From: Treponema pectinovorum
Lineage (GTDB): Bacteria > Spirochaetota > Spirochaetia > Treponematales > Treponemataceae
DNA length: 64,000 nt
Assembly: GCF_900497595.1 (NCBI RefSeq)
Contig: NZ_UFQO01000001.1
Location: 62,001-126,000 of the forward strand
Direction: 5' to 3'
Made by a program: the position numbers and the translations under genes. How positions within the stretch are numbered: the stretch's first letter is position 1; each line of letters starts with the position of its first letter. Shown here piece after piece: positions 54,156 to 63,434 of this stretch. The notes below the pieces were generated by a model. It ran no database searches, had not been told where the DNA came from, and was given only the letters and a program-made list of their open reading frames with translations.

Positions 54156-54950
54156 ATGATTAGAGGATGGTATACAGGTGCAAGTGGAATGAATGCGCAG
54201 CAAAATAGACTGGATGCAATTTCGAACAATCTTGCAAATGTCGATACGGCAGGCTATAAACGCGATGTTACTGTAACAAAATCTTTTTCTGAACTTTTGT
54301 TGCGTAGAACTCAGGCGGACGGTGTTTATCTTACATCAATGGGCAGCGGCGATGCGGCACCAATAATCGGCAAATTAGGTCTTGGCGTCGAAACCAACGA
54401 AAATTATACAGAATTTGAACAAGGCTCTTTTAGAGCGACAAGTTCAAAAACAGATGTTGCACTCGCTGGTGAAGGATTTTTTTCTGTTGAAACTCCAATC
54501 GGCGAGCGCTATACGCGAAACGGAAATTTTATACTTTCAAAAGAAGGCATACTTTTGACAAAGGACGGTTATCCTCTTTTGGGTGAAAACGGCTATATTC
54601 ACGTGGAAGACGATAAGTTTATGCTCAATGAAGACGGCGTTATCTATTCGAAAGAAGGCGATTTTGTAGATAGATTAAAAATCGTTAGATTTGACGATGA
54701 ACGCTATCTAAAAAAAATGGGAAATAGCCTTTGGTCTTCAAATGAAATTTCAGGACAAGCGTATATCGCAGAAGGAAAGGAGCGACCAAAAATGTTGCAA
54801 GGTTATATGGAAACCAGCAATGTAAATGTCGTAAACGAGATGGTCAGGATGATAGAAGTCAATCGCGCTTATGAAGCAAATCAAAAAACGATACAGAGCG
54901 AAGATTCTATGATGTCTACTCTTTGGAACAAAGTTGCCCTTGCAAGATAG
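54156..54950 (+). CDS. flgF: Flagellar basal-body rod protein FlgF
   Basis: A 264-aa axial protein. The N-terminal motif ASGMNAQQNRLDAISNNLANVDTAGYKRD and C-terminal VNEMVRMIEVNRAYEANQK are shared by all rod/hook proteins; the central GEGFFSVETPIGERYTRNGN is typical of the FlgF/FlgG group. It is secreted by the flagellar export system without cleavage. FlgF and FlgG are paralogues; the order flgF then flgG is conserved. Confidence 0.88.
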   Translation: MIRGWYTGASGMNAQQNRLDAISNNLANVDTAGYKRDVTVTKSFSELLLRRTQADGVYLTSMGSGDAAPIIGKLGLGVETNENYTEFEQGSFRATSSKTDVALAGEGFFSVETPIGERYTRNGNFILSKEGILLTKDGYPLLGENGYIHVEDDKFMLNEDGVIYSKEGDFVDRLKIVRFDDERYLKKMGNSLWSSNEISGQAYIAEGKERPKMLQGYMETSNVNVVNEMVRMIEVNRAYEANQKTIQSEDSMMSTLWNKVALAR

Positions 54951-54966
54951 GCTGGAGGAAAGATAG

Positions 54967-55761
54967 ATGGTAAGAAGTTTATGGACAGCAGCAACAGGAA
55001 TGAACGGACAGCAGTCAAATCTTGATGCAATTTCAAACAACCTTTCAAATGTAAACACCACAGGTTTTAAACAGCAGAGAGTTGAATTTGAAGATTTAAT
55101 ATATCAAAACGTAAAATTGGCCGGAACTCCAGCAACAGAAGATACAGTAACTCCAGTGGGAATTCAGCAAGGGGCGGGAACTAAGGTTGCAGCAACTCAG
55201 CGAATTTTTACGCAGGGTTCTCTTCAAAATACAGGAGTTGATACTGACATTGCTCTAGTTGGTGACGGTTTTTTTAGAGTTCAGCAATATGACGGAAGTT
55301 ACGCATACACGAGAGATGGCTCTTTTAAAATTGATATGACAGGTCAGCTTGTAAACTCGAACGGACTTAGAGTTATGCCAGAAGTGATTTTGCCAGAAGG
55401 TTTTGATATTCACTCTTTGACGGTTTCTGATGACGGAAGGGTGAGTGTAAAAATTTTTGGGCAGGACGATCCAATCGATGTCGCTCAACTTGAACTTTAC
55501 AGGTTTCCAAACAATGCAGGGCTCGAAGCGGTGGGCGATAATCTTTTTAAAGTTACAAATGCGTCGGGCGAGGCTGTTGCAGGAAGACCAGGATTCGAAG
55601 GTTTTGGTGTTACAAAGCATAAATTTGTGGAAATGTCTAACGTTTCGGTAGTTAACGAGATGGTTCAGATGATAGTTGCTCAAAGAGCGTATGAATTTAA
55701 TTCAAAAGCGATTCAAACGAGCGATTCTATGCTGAGCACTGCCGTAAACTTGAAGCGCTAG
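54967..55761 (+). CDS. flgG: Flagellar basal-body distal rod protein FlgG
   Basis: A 264-aa rod protein, 16 nt after flgF. N-terminal SLWTAATGMNGQQSNLDAISN and C-terminal SNVSVVNEMVQMIVAQRAYE are the helical axial motifs; IALVGDGFFRVQQYDG and YTRDGSFKID match FlgG. It builds the distal rod in the periplasm. Ribosome site GGAGG-like (CTGGAGGAAAG). Confidence 0.95.
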   Translation: MVRSLWTAATGMNGQQSNLDAISNNLSNVNTTGFKQQRVEFEDLIYQNVKLAGTPATEDTVTPVGIQQGAGTKVAATQRIFTQGSLQNTGVDTDIALVGDGFFRVQQYDGSYAYTRDGSFKIDMTGQLVNSNGLRVMPEVILPEGFDIHSLTVSDDGRVSVKIFGQDDPIDVAQLELYRFPNNAGLEAVGDNLFKVTNASGEAVAGRPGFEGFGVTKHKFVEMSNVSVVNEMVQMIVAQRAYEFNSKAIQTSDSMLSTAVNLKR

Positions 55762-55787
55762 TAATTTTATAAAAGGAAAGAAGCAAA

Positions 55788-56321
55788 ATGATGACGATAG
55801 GTGGAATTAGTTCAATCACAAATGGACAGAGTGCTCTTACAAGTGCAAAAATTTCTGAAGAAAAAGGAAAATTTGAAGAGTTAATCCGCTCAGTTTATGG
55901 AGAATCGTCTTCTATCGGTTTGAATCTTGCTTCCGACCAAGTTTTATCGGAAGGTCGCTTAAATGGAGATTATAAAAGTGACTTTGTTGGAACTTTCAGC
56001 TCGCCTTTAGATAAAAATTCTATGCCAGTTGGAGCGGCTGCAAATCAGGCAAATCCAAATGTCAAGCCTCGAACAATAGATAGAACTTCTAAACTCTACG
56101 AAAAATCTCTCGAAATGGAATCTTACATCGTAAAAATGATGATAAGCCAGATGCGAAAAACTGTTGTAAAGGCGAGTGGCGAAAGCGATTTTGCAAGTAA
56201 GATGTATGAAGATATGCTTTACGACGAATATGCAACGGCAATGACAAAAAAAGCAGGTTTTGGACTTGCCGACCAAATGTATTTGCAGTTGACTTCCAAT
56301 GGCATCAATATAGAAGCGTAA
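55788..56321 (+). CDS. Rod-binding protein (FlgJ N-terminal type)
   Basis: A 177-aa protein. The C-terminal half (YEKSLEMESYIVKMMISQMR, then FASKMYEDMLYDEYATAM) matches the rod-binding domain of FlgJ, which caps the growing rod. The muramidase domain of enterobacterial FlgJ is absent, as usual in spirochaetes. It follows flgG by 26 nt, and a wall-cleaving partner must come from elsewhere. Confidence 0.88.
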   Translation: MMTIGGISSITNGQSALTSAKISEEKGKFEELIRSVYGESSSIGLNLASDQVLSEGRLNGDYKSDFVGTFSSPLDKNSMPVGAAANQANPNVKPRTIDRTSKLYEKSLEMESYIVKMMISQMRKTVVKASGESDFASKMYEDMLYDEYATAMTKKAGFGLADQMYLQLTSNGINIEA

Positions 56322-56329
56322 AAACTATT

Positions 56330-56884
56330 TTAAAACTCAAAAATTTCATCTGCCAGATATTGCGCTTCTGTCCTGTCGTGCGTTACCAATATCACAGTTC
56401 TGTTTTCTTTTTTATGTTCAACTTTTATAAAATCCATCAATTTATTTTTTAACTGTAAATCGAGATTTTGAAACGGTTCGTCCAGCAAAAGTATTTTTGA
56501 TGGAAAAACTATAGCGCGTGCAAGAGCAACCCTTTGTTTTTCCCCTCCGCTTAAATCCCTGCATTTTTGATTTTTTTTATCGAAAAGTTCAAATTGTTTT
56601 AATATGAAATCTATTTTTGCAAGACTTTCTTCTTTTAAAAATTTATTTTTTAGAGGGATAAAAAGGTTCGTAAATACATCATTTCCTTCCAAAATCCTTA
56701 AATCCTGAAAACAATACGAAATATTTTTAAAATTTTGTGCGATAAAGTTCAATAGACTTGTTTTTCCCCAACCGCTTGGTGCTATGAGTGCAGAAATTTT
56801 ATTTTGAGGAAATGTTATAGAAAAATCCTTAAAAAGAGTTTTTGTCGAATATTCGATTTTTAAATTTTTGATTTCAATATCCAT
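56330..56884 (-). CDS. ABC importer ATPase (SsuB/ThiZ-like)
   Basis: A 184-aa ATPase, shorter than the usual 230-260 aa. Walker A is APSGWGKTSL near residue 36, the signature LSGGEKQRVALARA, Walker B ILLLDEPFQNLD, and the switch His in VTHDRTEA. The usual C-terminal extension is missing. It overlaps the permease gene by 25 nt. Substrate unknown; the partners resemble taurine/thiamine-precursor importers. Confidence 0.85.
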   Translation of the reverse strand: MDIEIKNLKIEYSTKTLFKDFSITFPQNKISALIAPSGWGKTSLLNFIAQNFKNISYCFQDLRILEGNDVFTNLFIPLKNKFLKEESLAKIDFILKQFELFDKKNQKCRDLSGGEKQRVALARAIVFPSKILLLDEPFQNLDLQLKNKLMDFIKVEHKKENRTVILVTHDRTEAQYLADEIFEF

Positions 56885-57594
56885 TTTAAAATGCTTTCAA
56901 GCGTGTAACTAAAAATGATGAGGTAAATTGTCATTGCAAAAACCTGTGCGCTTTCCAGAGCAATTTGATTTTTGTACAAAAAACTTCCGACCGCATATTT
57001 TGGAACAGTGATGATTTCTCCTGCTGCAACAACTTTCCATGTCATGCCAAAAACTGAAACAAGTCCGCTGTAAAAAAAACTTCTAAAATTCGGCAAAAAA
57101 ATGAAAAAGAATTTTTGCCCTTTGGAAAATTCAAAGATTCTTGCCATTTCGTACATCTTTATATTTTTTTTGTCATTTTTTATTCCCTGTGCAGTGCATT
57201 CAGTCATTACAGGAAGGCACATCAAAATCGCACTTATAAAAGGAATTGTCGAAGAATTGAAGGCAAAAAGCAAAATTAAAATCAAAGCGGCGACTGGAGT
57301 TGTCTTTAATATCGAAAGCGGAAATGCGAGAAACGAATTGAAAAAAGCAGATTTTCCAGAAAAAAAACCTAAAATAACGCCTAAAATTACCGTCAAAAAA
57401 AATGCTGAGTAAATCCTACAAAGCGTAAAAAAAATATTCTGCCAAAAAAAAACTTTTTTAAAAAGGCTTGCCATACAGAAAAATGTTTTTTCTGGCGAGG
57501 GAAGTATTAATTGGCTTCCCACAAAAACAGAAAATATTTTCCAAAAGGCAAGTGTAAAAATTACAGAAAGCAGCGTTGGCAGACGATTTTTCAT
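56860..57594 (-). CDS. ABC importer permease (SsuC/ThiX-like)
   Basis: A 244-aa membrane protein with five to six helices and the binding-protein-dependent EAA-like loop (MARIFEFSKGQKFFFIFLPN), where the cytoplasmic ATPase docks. It overlaps the binding-protein gene by 4 nt and the ATPase gene by 25 nt. Confidence 0.87.
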   Translation of the reverse strand: MKNRLPTLLSVIFTLAFWKIFSVFVGSQLILPSPEKTFFCMASLFKKVFFWQNIFFTLCRIYSAFFLTVILGVILGFFSGKSAFFNSFLAFPLSILKTTPVAALILILLFAFNSSTIPFISAILMCLPVMTECTAQGIKNDKKNIKMYEMARIFEFSKGQKFFFIFLPNFRSFFYSGLVSVFGMTWKVVAAGEIITVPKYAVGSFLYKNQIALESAQVFAMTIYLIIFSYTLESILKWILKSKI

Positions 57595-58499
57595 CTATAG
57601 TAAAAGTTACTGTCTGGGAGCTTTTCGCCTATTGCTTGCGGTGCAGATTTTAAAAAGATATTTAAAAGAGATTCAACTTGTTCTTTGCAGTCTTTTGAAG
57701 ATGATGGAACCCAAGTGAATGCACAGGTTGGAATCGCTTTCTCTACGATTTTTGCCTTTAAAAGCAGCGAATGTTTTTCTGAAAGTTCTCCAGCCTTTGC
57801 AGGATTTTTTAAAGTCCATTCTTGAGCTTTTTTATAAGCAGCGATGAATTTTTTAATTTCTTTTTTGTGATTTTTTGCATAATCTGCATTTGCAACCAAA
57901 AGCGTCATAGGAAAATCTTTGTTTTCGATTTTTTTGTATTCGTCTTGAATATTCAAAACTGTTTGGATAGATGAATCGAGCGAATTCGCCAAAGTTGCAA
58001 AAGGCTCTGGTACTATTGCATATTGAAATTTATCGCTTTTTACCATTGCAGCAATCTGCGGATTTGGAGTTGAAAAATCGAGAGTTACATCTTTTATCTC
58101 GTTTTTTTCAAAAATATATTCGCTTATGTACTGAGGAGTTGCTCCCATTCCTGCACAAGCTACGGTTTTTCCCTCTAAATCTTTTAGCGAAAAGTTATTT
58201 GATTTTGAAATCAAATATATGTTTCCGTTTCCAGTTATACCCAAGCATACGATTTTGCCTGTAGTATTGTACACTTTTACCGCTGCATTTGGCGGAAGAA
58301 AACCTATGTCAACTTCGCCCTTTATTAGTTTTGGCAAAAGATTTTGTGCAGACGGAAAAACTTCAAATTGAAGTTCTGTTTCGCTATCCATCAATTTTGC
58401 ACAAGGGATTCCTGAGGGTCCCGTTAAAACGGCAACCTTTTGAGAAAAAGCGATTGTGCAAGAAAGGGTTAAAAATAATATAAGGATTTTTTTTATCAT
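57591..58499 (-). CDS. ABC importer substrate-binding protein (NMT1/SsuA-like)
   Basis: About 302 aa from ATG 58499, chosen because it gives a signal peptide (IKKILILFLTLSCTIAFSQ) and overlaps the hydrogenase stop by 4 nt. The mature part resembles NMT1/SsuA proteins: GEVDIGFLPPNAAVKVYN, LKDLEGKTVACAGMGATPQY and YAIVPEPFATLA. Such proteins bind pyrimidine precursors, sulfonates or nitrate; the ligand cannot be read here. Confidence 0.87.
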   Translation of the reverse strand: MIKKILILFLTLSCTIAFSQKVAVLTGPSGIPCAKLMDSETELQFEVFPSAQNLLPKLIKGEVDIGFLPPNAAVKVYNTTGKIVCLGITGNGNIYLISKSNNFSLKDLEGKTVACAGMGATPQYISEYIFEKNEIKDVTLDFSTPNPQIAAMVKSDKFQYAIVPEPFATLANSLDSSIQTVLNIQDEYKKIENKDFPMTLLVANADYAKNHKKEIKKFIAAYKKAQEWTLKNPAKAGELSEKHSLLLKAKIVEKAIPTCAFTWVPSSSKDCKEQVESLLNIFLKSAPQAIGEKLPDSNFYYR

Positions 58500-60037
58500 G
58501 CCCTTGCTCCTTCGACAACTGATTCTATATCGCATTTTACAGGAATTCCATCCTCTTGAGGTTTGCTTCCTGCATTTGCATACATATTTAATAAACCGCC
58601 TGCAAGTTTAGGATTTGTTATAACAGAAGGTCCTGCAATACAGCCACCTTCGCAGGCCATAACTTCTATAAGGTTAGGGCAGTCGGCTGGGGTTGGAACT
58701 TTACCTGCATTTATCTGACCATAACTTGCAAGGATTTTCATTCCATTTTTGTCGAGTCCGTTTATTACAACTGGACGCAAATATGATTTGTCCTTTAAAC
58801 GAACCCTTACGCTCTCTGCAACTCCACCTGTTTTAGCGAAATTTCTTCCAGATACGGTCGGAATGTATTTTAACGCTTGTTCGTTTGTAACAGGCATCTT
58901 TGCAAGGTCTATATTTTTTGCTGTAAATAAAGCATTTACCTCATCAACGGAAAGAACATAATCGATTATTTCGTTATCAAATCCTTCTCTTCTTTTTGCA
59001 AGGCATGGTCCAATAAAAACTGTTATGCAGTCTGGGTATGCTTGTTTTGCAACCTGAGCAGTGTAAATCATAGGAGATTTTGTTTCTGAAATACAAGGAC
59101 TCAATTCTGGAACGTGGATATTTACTGCTCTAACATAGGCAGGACAACAACTTGTCGTCATCATCTTATCGCCCCGCTCCATGCGCTCTTCAAATTCTCT
59201 CGCTTCATTGTCTGCGGTTATGTCTGCACCCATTGCAACTTCCATAACTTTAAAAAAGCCAGATTCTAAAAGTGCATTTTCTAGTTGCCCCTGTTTTGTC
59301 CTGTATTGAGCGCCAATCGCTGGAGCGTAAAGAGCAATCAATTTTTTATTATTCATTATGTGTTTTATAACGTCAAAAAGTTGAGATTTTCCCATCATTG
59401 CACTGAACGGACAGTTAGACATACATTTTCCACAGAAAATACATTTTTCAAAATCGATTGTCTCTTTTCCGTCTTCGCCTTTAGAAATTGCCCCAACAGG
59501 ACAGGCTTCTTCGCAAGGAACAACTGTCTTTATTATCGCGTGATAAGGACAGTTTTGTGCACAAAGACCACAATTTATACATTTTTTAGGGTCGATTCGC
59601 GCACGGTCTGTAACTTCAATCGCTTGTTTTGGACAGTTTACCATGCACGGACGAGCAAGACAGGCTTGGCAAGCATCTGTTGCAAAATACTGAGGCTTTA
59701 CACAGGCATTGCAGGCACTTTGAATCATGGTCAGTATTGGCCAGGTTGGGCGCTCTCTTTCGTATGCTTCTTTTACATATTCAGAAAGGCTTTTTGACTC
59801 ATCGTAGTCTTCTAAAGAATGACCAAGGTTTGCTACAATTCTGTTTTTTATGATTTCACGGTCTTTTTCGAGTGAACCCATAACAGGAATTGAATCGTCT
59901 GGAATAATCTGAAACGGAATTTTTTCAATCTCATCAACTGTTTTTGGATCAGAGAGTTTGCCTGCTAATTGCAAGCGTGCAATTTCCGTAAGAATGTCTT
60001 TGCGCAGATGCGCTGCATTGTTATTTGTATTTAGCAT
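58496..60037 (-). CDS. [FeFe] hydrogenase (group B-like), monomeric
   Basis: A 513-aa enzyme. Ferredoxin-like domains carry several 4Fe-4S sites: CQACLARPCMVNC (123-135), CINCGLCAQNC (153-163) and CIFCGKCMSNC (199-209). The H-cluster motifs are L1 TTSCCPAY near 295, L2 IGPCLAKRRE near 343 and L3 EVMACEGGCIAGP near 458. L1 has Tyr where group A enzymes have Trp, and L2 has Gly for Met, as in group B. It interconverts protons and H2. The maturases HydE, HydF and HydG are not in the window. It is followed by a translationally coupled ABC importer. Confidence 0.92.
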   Translation of the reverse strand: MLNTNNNAAHLRKDILTEIARLQLAGKLSDPKTVDEIEKIPFQIIPDDSIPVMGSLEKDREIIKNRIVANLGHSLEDYDESKSLSEYVKEAYERERPTWPILTMIQSACNACVKPQYFATDACQACLARPCMVNCPKQAIEVTDRARIDPKKCINCGLCAQNCPYHAIIKTVVPCEEACPVGAISKGEDGKETIDFEKCIFCGKCMSNCPFSAMMGKSQLFDVIKHIMNNKKLIALYAPAIGAQYRTKQGQLENALLESGFFKVMEVAMGADITADNEAREFEERMERGDKMMTTSCCPAYVRAVNIHVPELSPCISETKSPMIYTAQVAKQAYPDCITVFIGPCLAKRREGFDNEIIDYVLSVDEVNALFTAKNIDLAKMPVTNEQALKYIPTVSGRNFAKTGGVAESVRVRLKDKSYLRPVVINGLDKNGMKILASYGQINAGKVPTPADCPNLIEVMACEGGCIAGPSVITNPKLAGGLLNMYANAGSKPQEDGIPVKCDIESVVEGARA

Positions 60038-60057
60038 ATTTGTGTACCTTTAGGGCA

Positions 60058-60085
60058 ATTATACAACAAATTTTACAATGTTAAA
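60058..60085 (-). promoter_or_regulatory. Promoter of the hydrogenase operon
   Basis: On the minus strand TTTAAC (60085-60080) and TATAAT (60063-60058), spacer 16 nt, about 20 nt before the start codon at 60037. No TPP-riboswitch-like structure is seen in the short leader. Confidence 0.55.
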
Positions 60086-60205
60086 ATATCATTTTGTTTT
60101 GTGCTTTGAGCCTTTTTTTAAGGGTGTTTGAAAAATCATGGAAAAGTACGATGAAGAATGAGATTTGCATTTTGCTTGCGATTGACAATGCTTTTTTGTC
60201 ATTGA

Positions 60206-60235
60206 TTGAAATTTTCAGTCTTTTTGAAGTACAAT
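60206..60235 (+). promoter_or_regulatory. Promoter of murC
   Basis: TTGAAA (60206-60211) and TACAAT (60230-60235), 18-nt spacer, 24 nt upstream of the ATG. Confidence 0.65.
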
Positions 60236-60259
60236 AGGGCGATTTAAGGATTGAATGAT

Positions 60260-61765
60260 ATGAATTTACAAAAACTTCCCGCACAGTTAAAGGGAGTCCA
60301 TATTCACTGTGTTGGAATAAAAGGAACCGGTGTCGTTGCCCTGGTTGAAATTTTGCATGCGAGAGGCGCAATAATAACTGGTAGCGATGTTGAAGAAAGA
60401 TTTTACACAGATGAAATTCTTGAAAAACTGAATATTGAACCAAAGTCTTTTTCGGCTTCAAACATAACTGACGATATAAAACTTGTCATCTATTCTTCAG
60501 CGTATAATCCAGAAGTTAATCCAGATTTAAAACAAGCGGTAAAAAAGAATATTCCTATAATGCTTTATACACAGGCATTGGGTTCGTATTCACAAAATGT
60601 TTTTAGTTGTGGAGTTTGTGGTGTTCACGGAAAGACAACAACCACTGGACTTTGCGGTACAATATTTAAAGAGCTCAATTTAGCTGGTCAGGTTCTTGCA
60701 GGAAGCATCATTTCATCTTTTAACGGTTGCACTTATACAAGCGAAAATTTAGAAAAACTCGATAGCGAACAAAAATCGTTTTTCATCGCAGAAACCTGCG
60801 AATATCAAAGGCATTTTATGTCTTTTTGCCCAAAAATCATAATCTTAACTTCTGTAGAAAGCGATCATCAGGATTATTATCCGACTTATGCTGATATAAG
60901 AGATGCTTTTGTTGACTACGCCTTAAAATTGCCAGAAGGCGGAACCTTAATCTTTTGTGCGGATGACAGAGGTGCGGTGGAAGTTTCAAAAATCGTTTTA
61001 GAAAAAAGAGCAGATATAAAACTCATTCCTTATGGTTTTGATGCACAAGGTGAATATAAAATAAACTTTGAAAAGATTGAAAACGGCAAACAGTTTTTTA
61101 GCATAAATGCGATAGGCGAATGTGCAATTTGTGTTCCAGGCACTCACAATGTAAAAAATGCTGTCGCAGCTATTGCTTTGAATATTGAGCTTTTAAAAAC
61201 GGCTGGGAAAAATCCTATTGAATACGAAAAAGCGATAAAAAAAGGTCTTCTTGCCTTTACGGGCGGAAAAAGGCGTAGCGAAGTTACTGGACGGGCAAAA
61301 ACTCCGCTTGGACAAGATGTTATTTTTATAGACGATTATGGTCATCATCCTACTGCAATAAAAACTACTCTGGCAGGATTTAGAGATTTTTATAAAGATT
61401 ACAAAATAATCGTAGATTTTATGAGCCATACTTACAGTAGAACTTCTGCTTTGCTGGAAGATTTTGCAAAGAGTTTTGAAAGTGCAGACAAGGTCATAAT
61501 CAACAAAATATATGGGAGTGCGAGGGAAAATCCTTTAGATGCAAAAGTTGACGGAAAAATCCTTGCAGAACACACAAAAAAATATCATCGCGATGTAATT
61601 TATTGCAAAGAATTTGATGAAGCAATCGAATGTGCATACAAAATGCTTTGCGAGCCTAGCGGCGACTCTTTTAAAAACGGATATATCTTTGTAACCATGG
61701 GAGCCGGAAACAACTGGCAGGTTGGAACTGGACTCATTCAAAAATTAAAAGACAAGGAAGCGTAA
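60260..61765 (+). CDS. murC: UDP-N-acetylmuramate--L-alanine ligase
   Basis: About 501 aa from ATG 60260 with AAGGA 9 nt upstream. N-terminal HCVGIKGTGVVALVEIL is the UDP-binding fold; the ATP site is CGVHGKTTTTGL near 120; YGHHPTAIKTTL is in the C-terminal Mur domain. MurC adds L-Ala, the first residue of the peptidoglycan peptide. The Mpl ligase is a possible alternative in some bacteria, but no other murC is visible. Cotranscribed with yicC and the kinase gene. Confidence 0.92.
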   Translation: MNLQKLPAQLKGVHIHCVGIKGTGVVALVEILHARGAIITGSDVEERFYTDEILEKLNIEPKSFSASNITDDIKLVIYSSAYNPEVNPDLKQAVKKNIPIMLYTQALGSYSQNVFSCGVCGVHGKTTTTGLCGTIFKELNLAGQVLAGSIISSFNGCTYTSENLEKLDSEQKSFFIAETCEYQRHFMSFCPKIIILTSVESDHQDYYPTYADIRDAFVDYALKLPEGGTLIFCADDRGAVEVSKIVLEKRADIKLIPYGFDAQGEYKINFEKIENGKQFFSINAIGECAICVPGTHNVKNAVAAIALNIELLKTAGKNPIEYEKAIKKGLLAFTGGKRRSEVTGRAKTPLGQDVIFIDDYGHHPTAIKTTLAGFRDFYKDYKIIVDFMSHTYSRTSALLEDFAKSFESADKVIINKIYGSARENPLDAKVDGKILAEHTKKYHRDVIYCKEFDEAIECAYKMLCEPSGDSFKNGYIFVTMGAGNNWQVGTGLIQKLKDKEA

Positions 61766-61766
61766 A

Positions 61767-62633
61767 ATGAACAGCATGACAGGTTACGGCTTTAAAGAAG
61801 TTATTTTAGAAAATACACAGATAAGCGTGGAGATAAAATCTGTAAACAGCAGATTTTTGGATTTATCTGTGAATATTCCATCTTTTTTAAATCCGCTGGA
61901 AGCAAAAATACGAAAGCGAATTTCACAGGAAATTGTCCGCGGAAAAATCGATTTGTCTATCAGGGTAAAGGATATGAGTTCAACTGCAAAAGTTAATCCT
62001 GACCCTGCTGCTGCAATAATGTACAGAGATGCGATTTTAAAGATAAGCGAAGCCCTCGGTTTAAAATCAGAAATTCCTCTTTCCCTTATTATAAACCAAG
62101 ACGGAGTTTTAAATATAACGCACCAATACGATGCAGAGAACTATTGGCTAAAGATAGAGCCTGTTTTTGAAGAAGTTTTTGAAAGATTTATTGAAGACAG
62201 AAAAAGGGAAGGCGAAAACTTAAAAGTCGATTTGCTCAAAAAACTCAGCATTCTTGAAAATGCCGCTTGTTTTTTTAAGGAATGGCAGCCAAAGATGGAG
62301 CAAAAATTTAAAGAGCAGATAACGCAACGCTTTAATGAACTTTTAAAAGATAGCGTCGACGAAAACCGAATCATGACGGAAGTTGCCGCGATGATGGTAA
62401 AGTATACGATAAACGAAGAGATAATCCGCTTGCAAAGCCATCTATGCGCACTGAAAAAAGAATTAAACGAAAATCCAATTCCTGGAAAGAGAATCGATTT
62501 TATCTGTCAGGAAACAAATAGAGAGATAAACACGATTGGCTCAAAAAATCAGTTTATTGAAGTTGGCGAAATGGTTGTAAATGCAAAGGATGCTTTAGAA
62601 AATATAAGAGAGCAGGCGAAAAATATTGAATAG
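61767..62633 (+). CDS. YicC-family protein
   Basis: A 288-aa protein, 1 nt after murC. The start MNSMTGYG and the long helical stretch ENPIPGKRIDFICQETNREI at the C-terminus are family marks. In Escherichia coli YicC is linked to RNA decay and stationary-phase fitness; a ribonuclease role has been proposed. It is fused in function neither to murC nor to the kinase as far as visible. Confidence 0.93.
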   Translation: MNSMTGYGFKEVILENTQISVEIKSVNSRFLDLSVNIPSFLNPLEAKIRKRISQEIVRGKIDLSIRVKDMSSTAKVNPDPAAAIMYRDAILKISEALGLKSEIPLSLIINQDGVLNITHQYDAENYWLKIEPVFEEVFERFIEDRKREGENLKVDLLKKLSILENAACFFKEWQPKMEQKFKEQITQRFNELLKDSVDENRIMTEVAAMMVKYTINEEIIRLQSHLCALKKELNENPIPGKRIDFICQETNREINTIGSKNQFIEVGEMVVNAKDALENIREQAKNIE

Positions 62634-62644
62634 AGGAATTTCTC

Positions 62645-63190
62645 ATGAAATTGAATAAAGAACTTAGAATTGCCGTCAGCGGAAAATCTGGCTGCGGAAA
62701 CACGACTGTTTCAACTCTTTTGAGCGAAAAACTTGGAATAAAACTTATAAATTACACTTTTCGACAGTTGGCGTTAGAAAAAGGACTTACACTTGCTCAA
62801 GTTATAGAAAACGCAAAGAACGACGACAGCTACGATGAATATGTGGACAAACATCAAGTTGAACTTGCTTTAAAAGAAAGTTGTGTTTTGGGCAGTCGAC
62901 TTGCAATTTGGATGCTAAAAGAAGCCGATTTTAAAATTTATCTTCTTGCGAGTGATGAAATTCGCGCTCAAAGGGTTTTTAATAGAGAAGGTGGGGATTT
63001 AGATGAAATAAAGCGTTTTACAGCGATGCGCGATAGCGAAGATAGCCGCCGATATTTAAAACTCTATGGAATTGACAATGGAAAATACGATTTTGTTGAT
63101 TTAGTAGTAGACACTTCAAAATATACCCCAGACGAGATTGTCGAATTGATTTTGGACCGCCTTGAAAGACTCAATTTTATAAAGAGATAA
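62645..63190 (+). CDS. Cytidylate kinase-like protein
   Basis: A 181-aa P-loop kinase. SGKSGCGNTTVSTLLSEKLG (residues 13-32) is the nucleotide-binding site and matches the short Cmk-like family, in which the Lys before SG..GN and Thr-Thr are conserved. The protein lacks the longer NMP-binding insertion of the classic Cmk. It probably phosphorylates CMP or dCMP, or is a related nucleotide kinase. Ribosome site AGGAATT is weak. Confidence 0.82.
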   Translation: MKLNKELRIAVSGKSGCGNTTVSTLLSEKLGIKLINYTFRQLALEKGLTLAQVIENAKNDDSYDEYVDKHQVELALKESCVLGSRLAIWMLKEADFKIYLLASDEIRAQRVFNREGGDLDEIKRFTAMRDSEDSRRYLKLYGIDNGKYDFVDLVVDTSKYTPDEIVELILDRLERLNFIKR

Positions 63191-63434
63191 AGGTTTGTGT
63201 CCAAGTAAAAATGCGAAAACTATATCTATATAAGGGCAAGACATAAAATAAATTTTACTGATAAAAAATAAATATAACTTTAATAACATCTTTAAAAATT
63301 CTTCAAAAAAAATGAGTTGACTCACATAATTTCCCAAAGCCATATATCTACCGCCGTAATCACAAGAATTTTATAATTGGCACAGAATCAGTCGGCAGGC
63401 TTTCGCAAAGCGATAAAGCGCGGGGGATGATTTT

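Noticed and set aside
59285-59797. 170-codon open frame opposite the hydrogenase gene
   Set aside because: It is antisense to the cysteine-rich ferredoxin region; the cysteines and frame arise from the codons of the real gene.
60038-60120. TPP riboswitch before the hydrogenase-importer operon
   Set aside because: No CTGAGA or ACC-TGATC-like conserved boxes, and the leader is too short.
63377-63400. TGGCAC as a sigma-54 promoter element
   Set aside because: No TTGC-type -12 element at the required distance.
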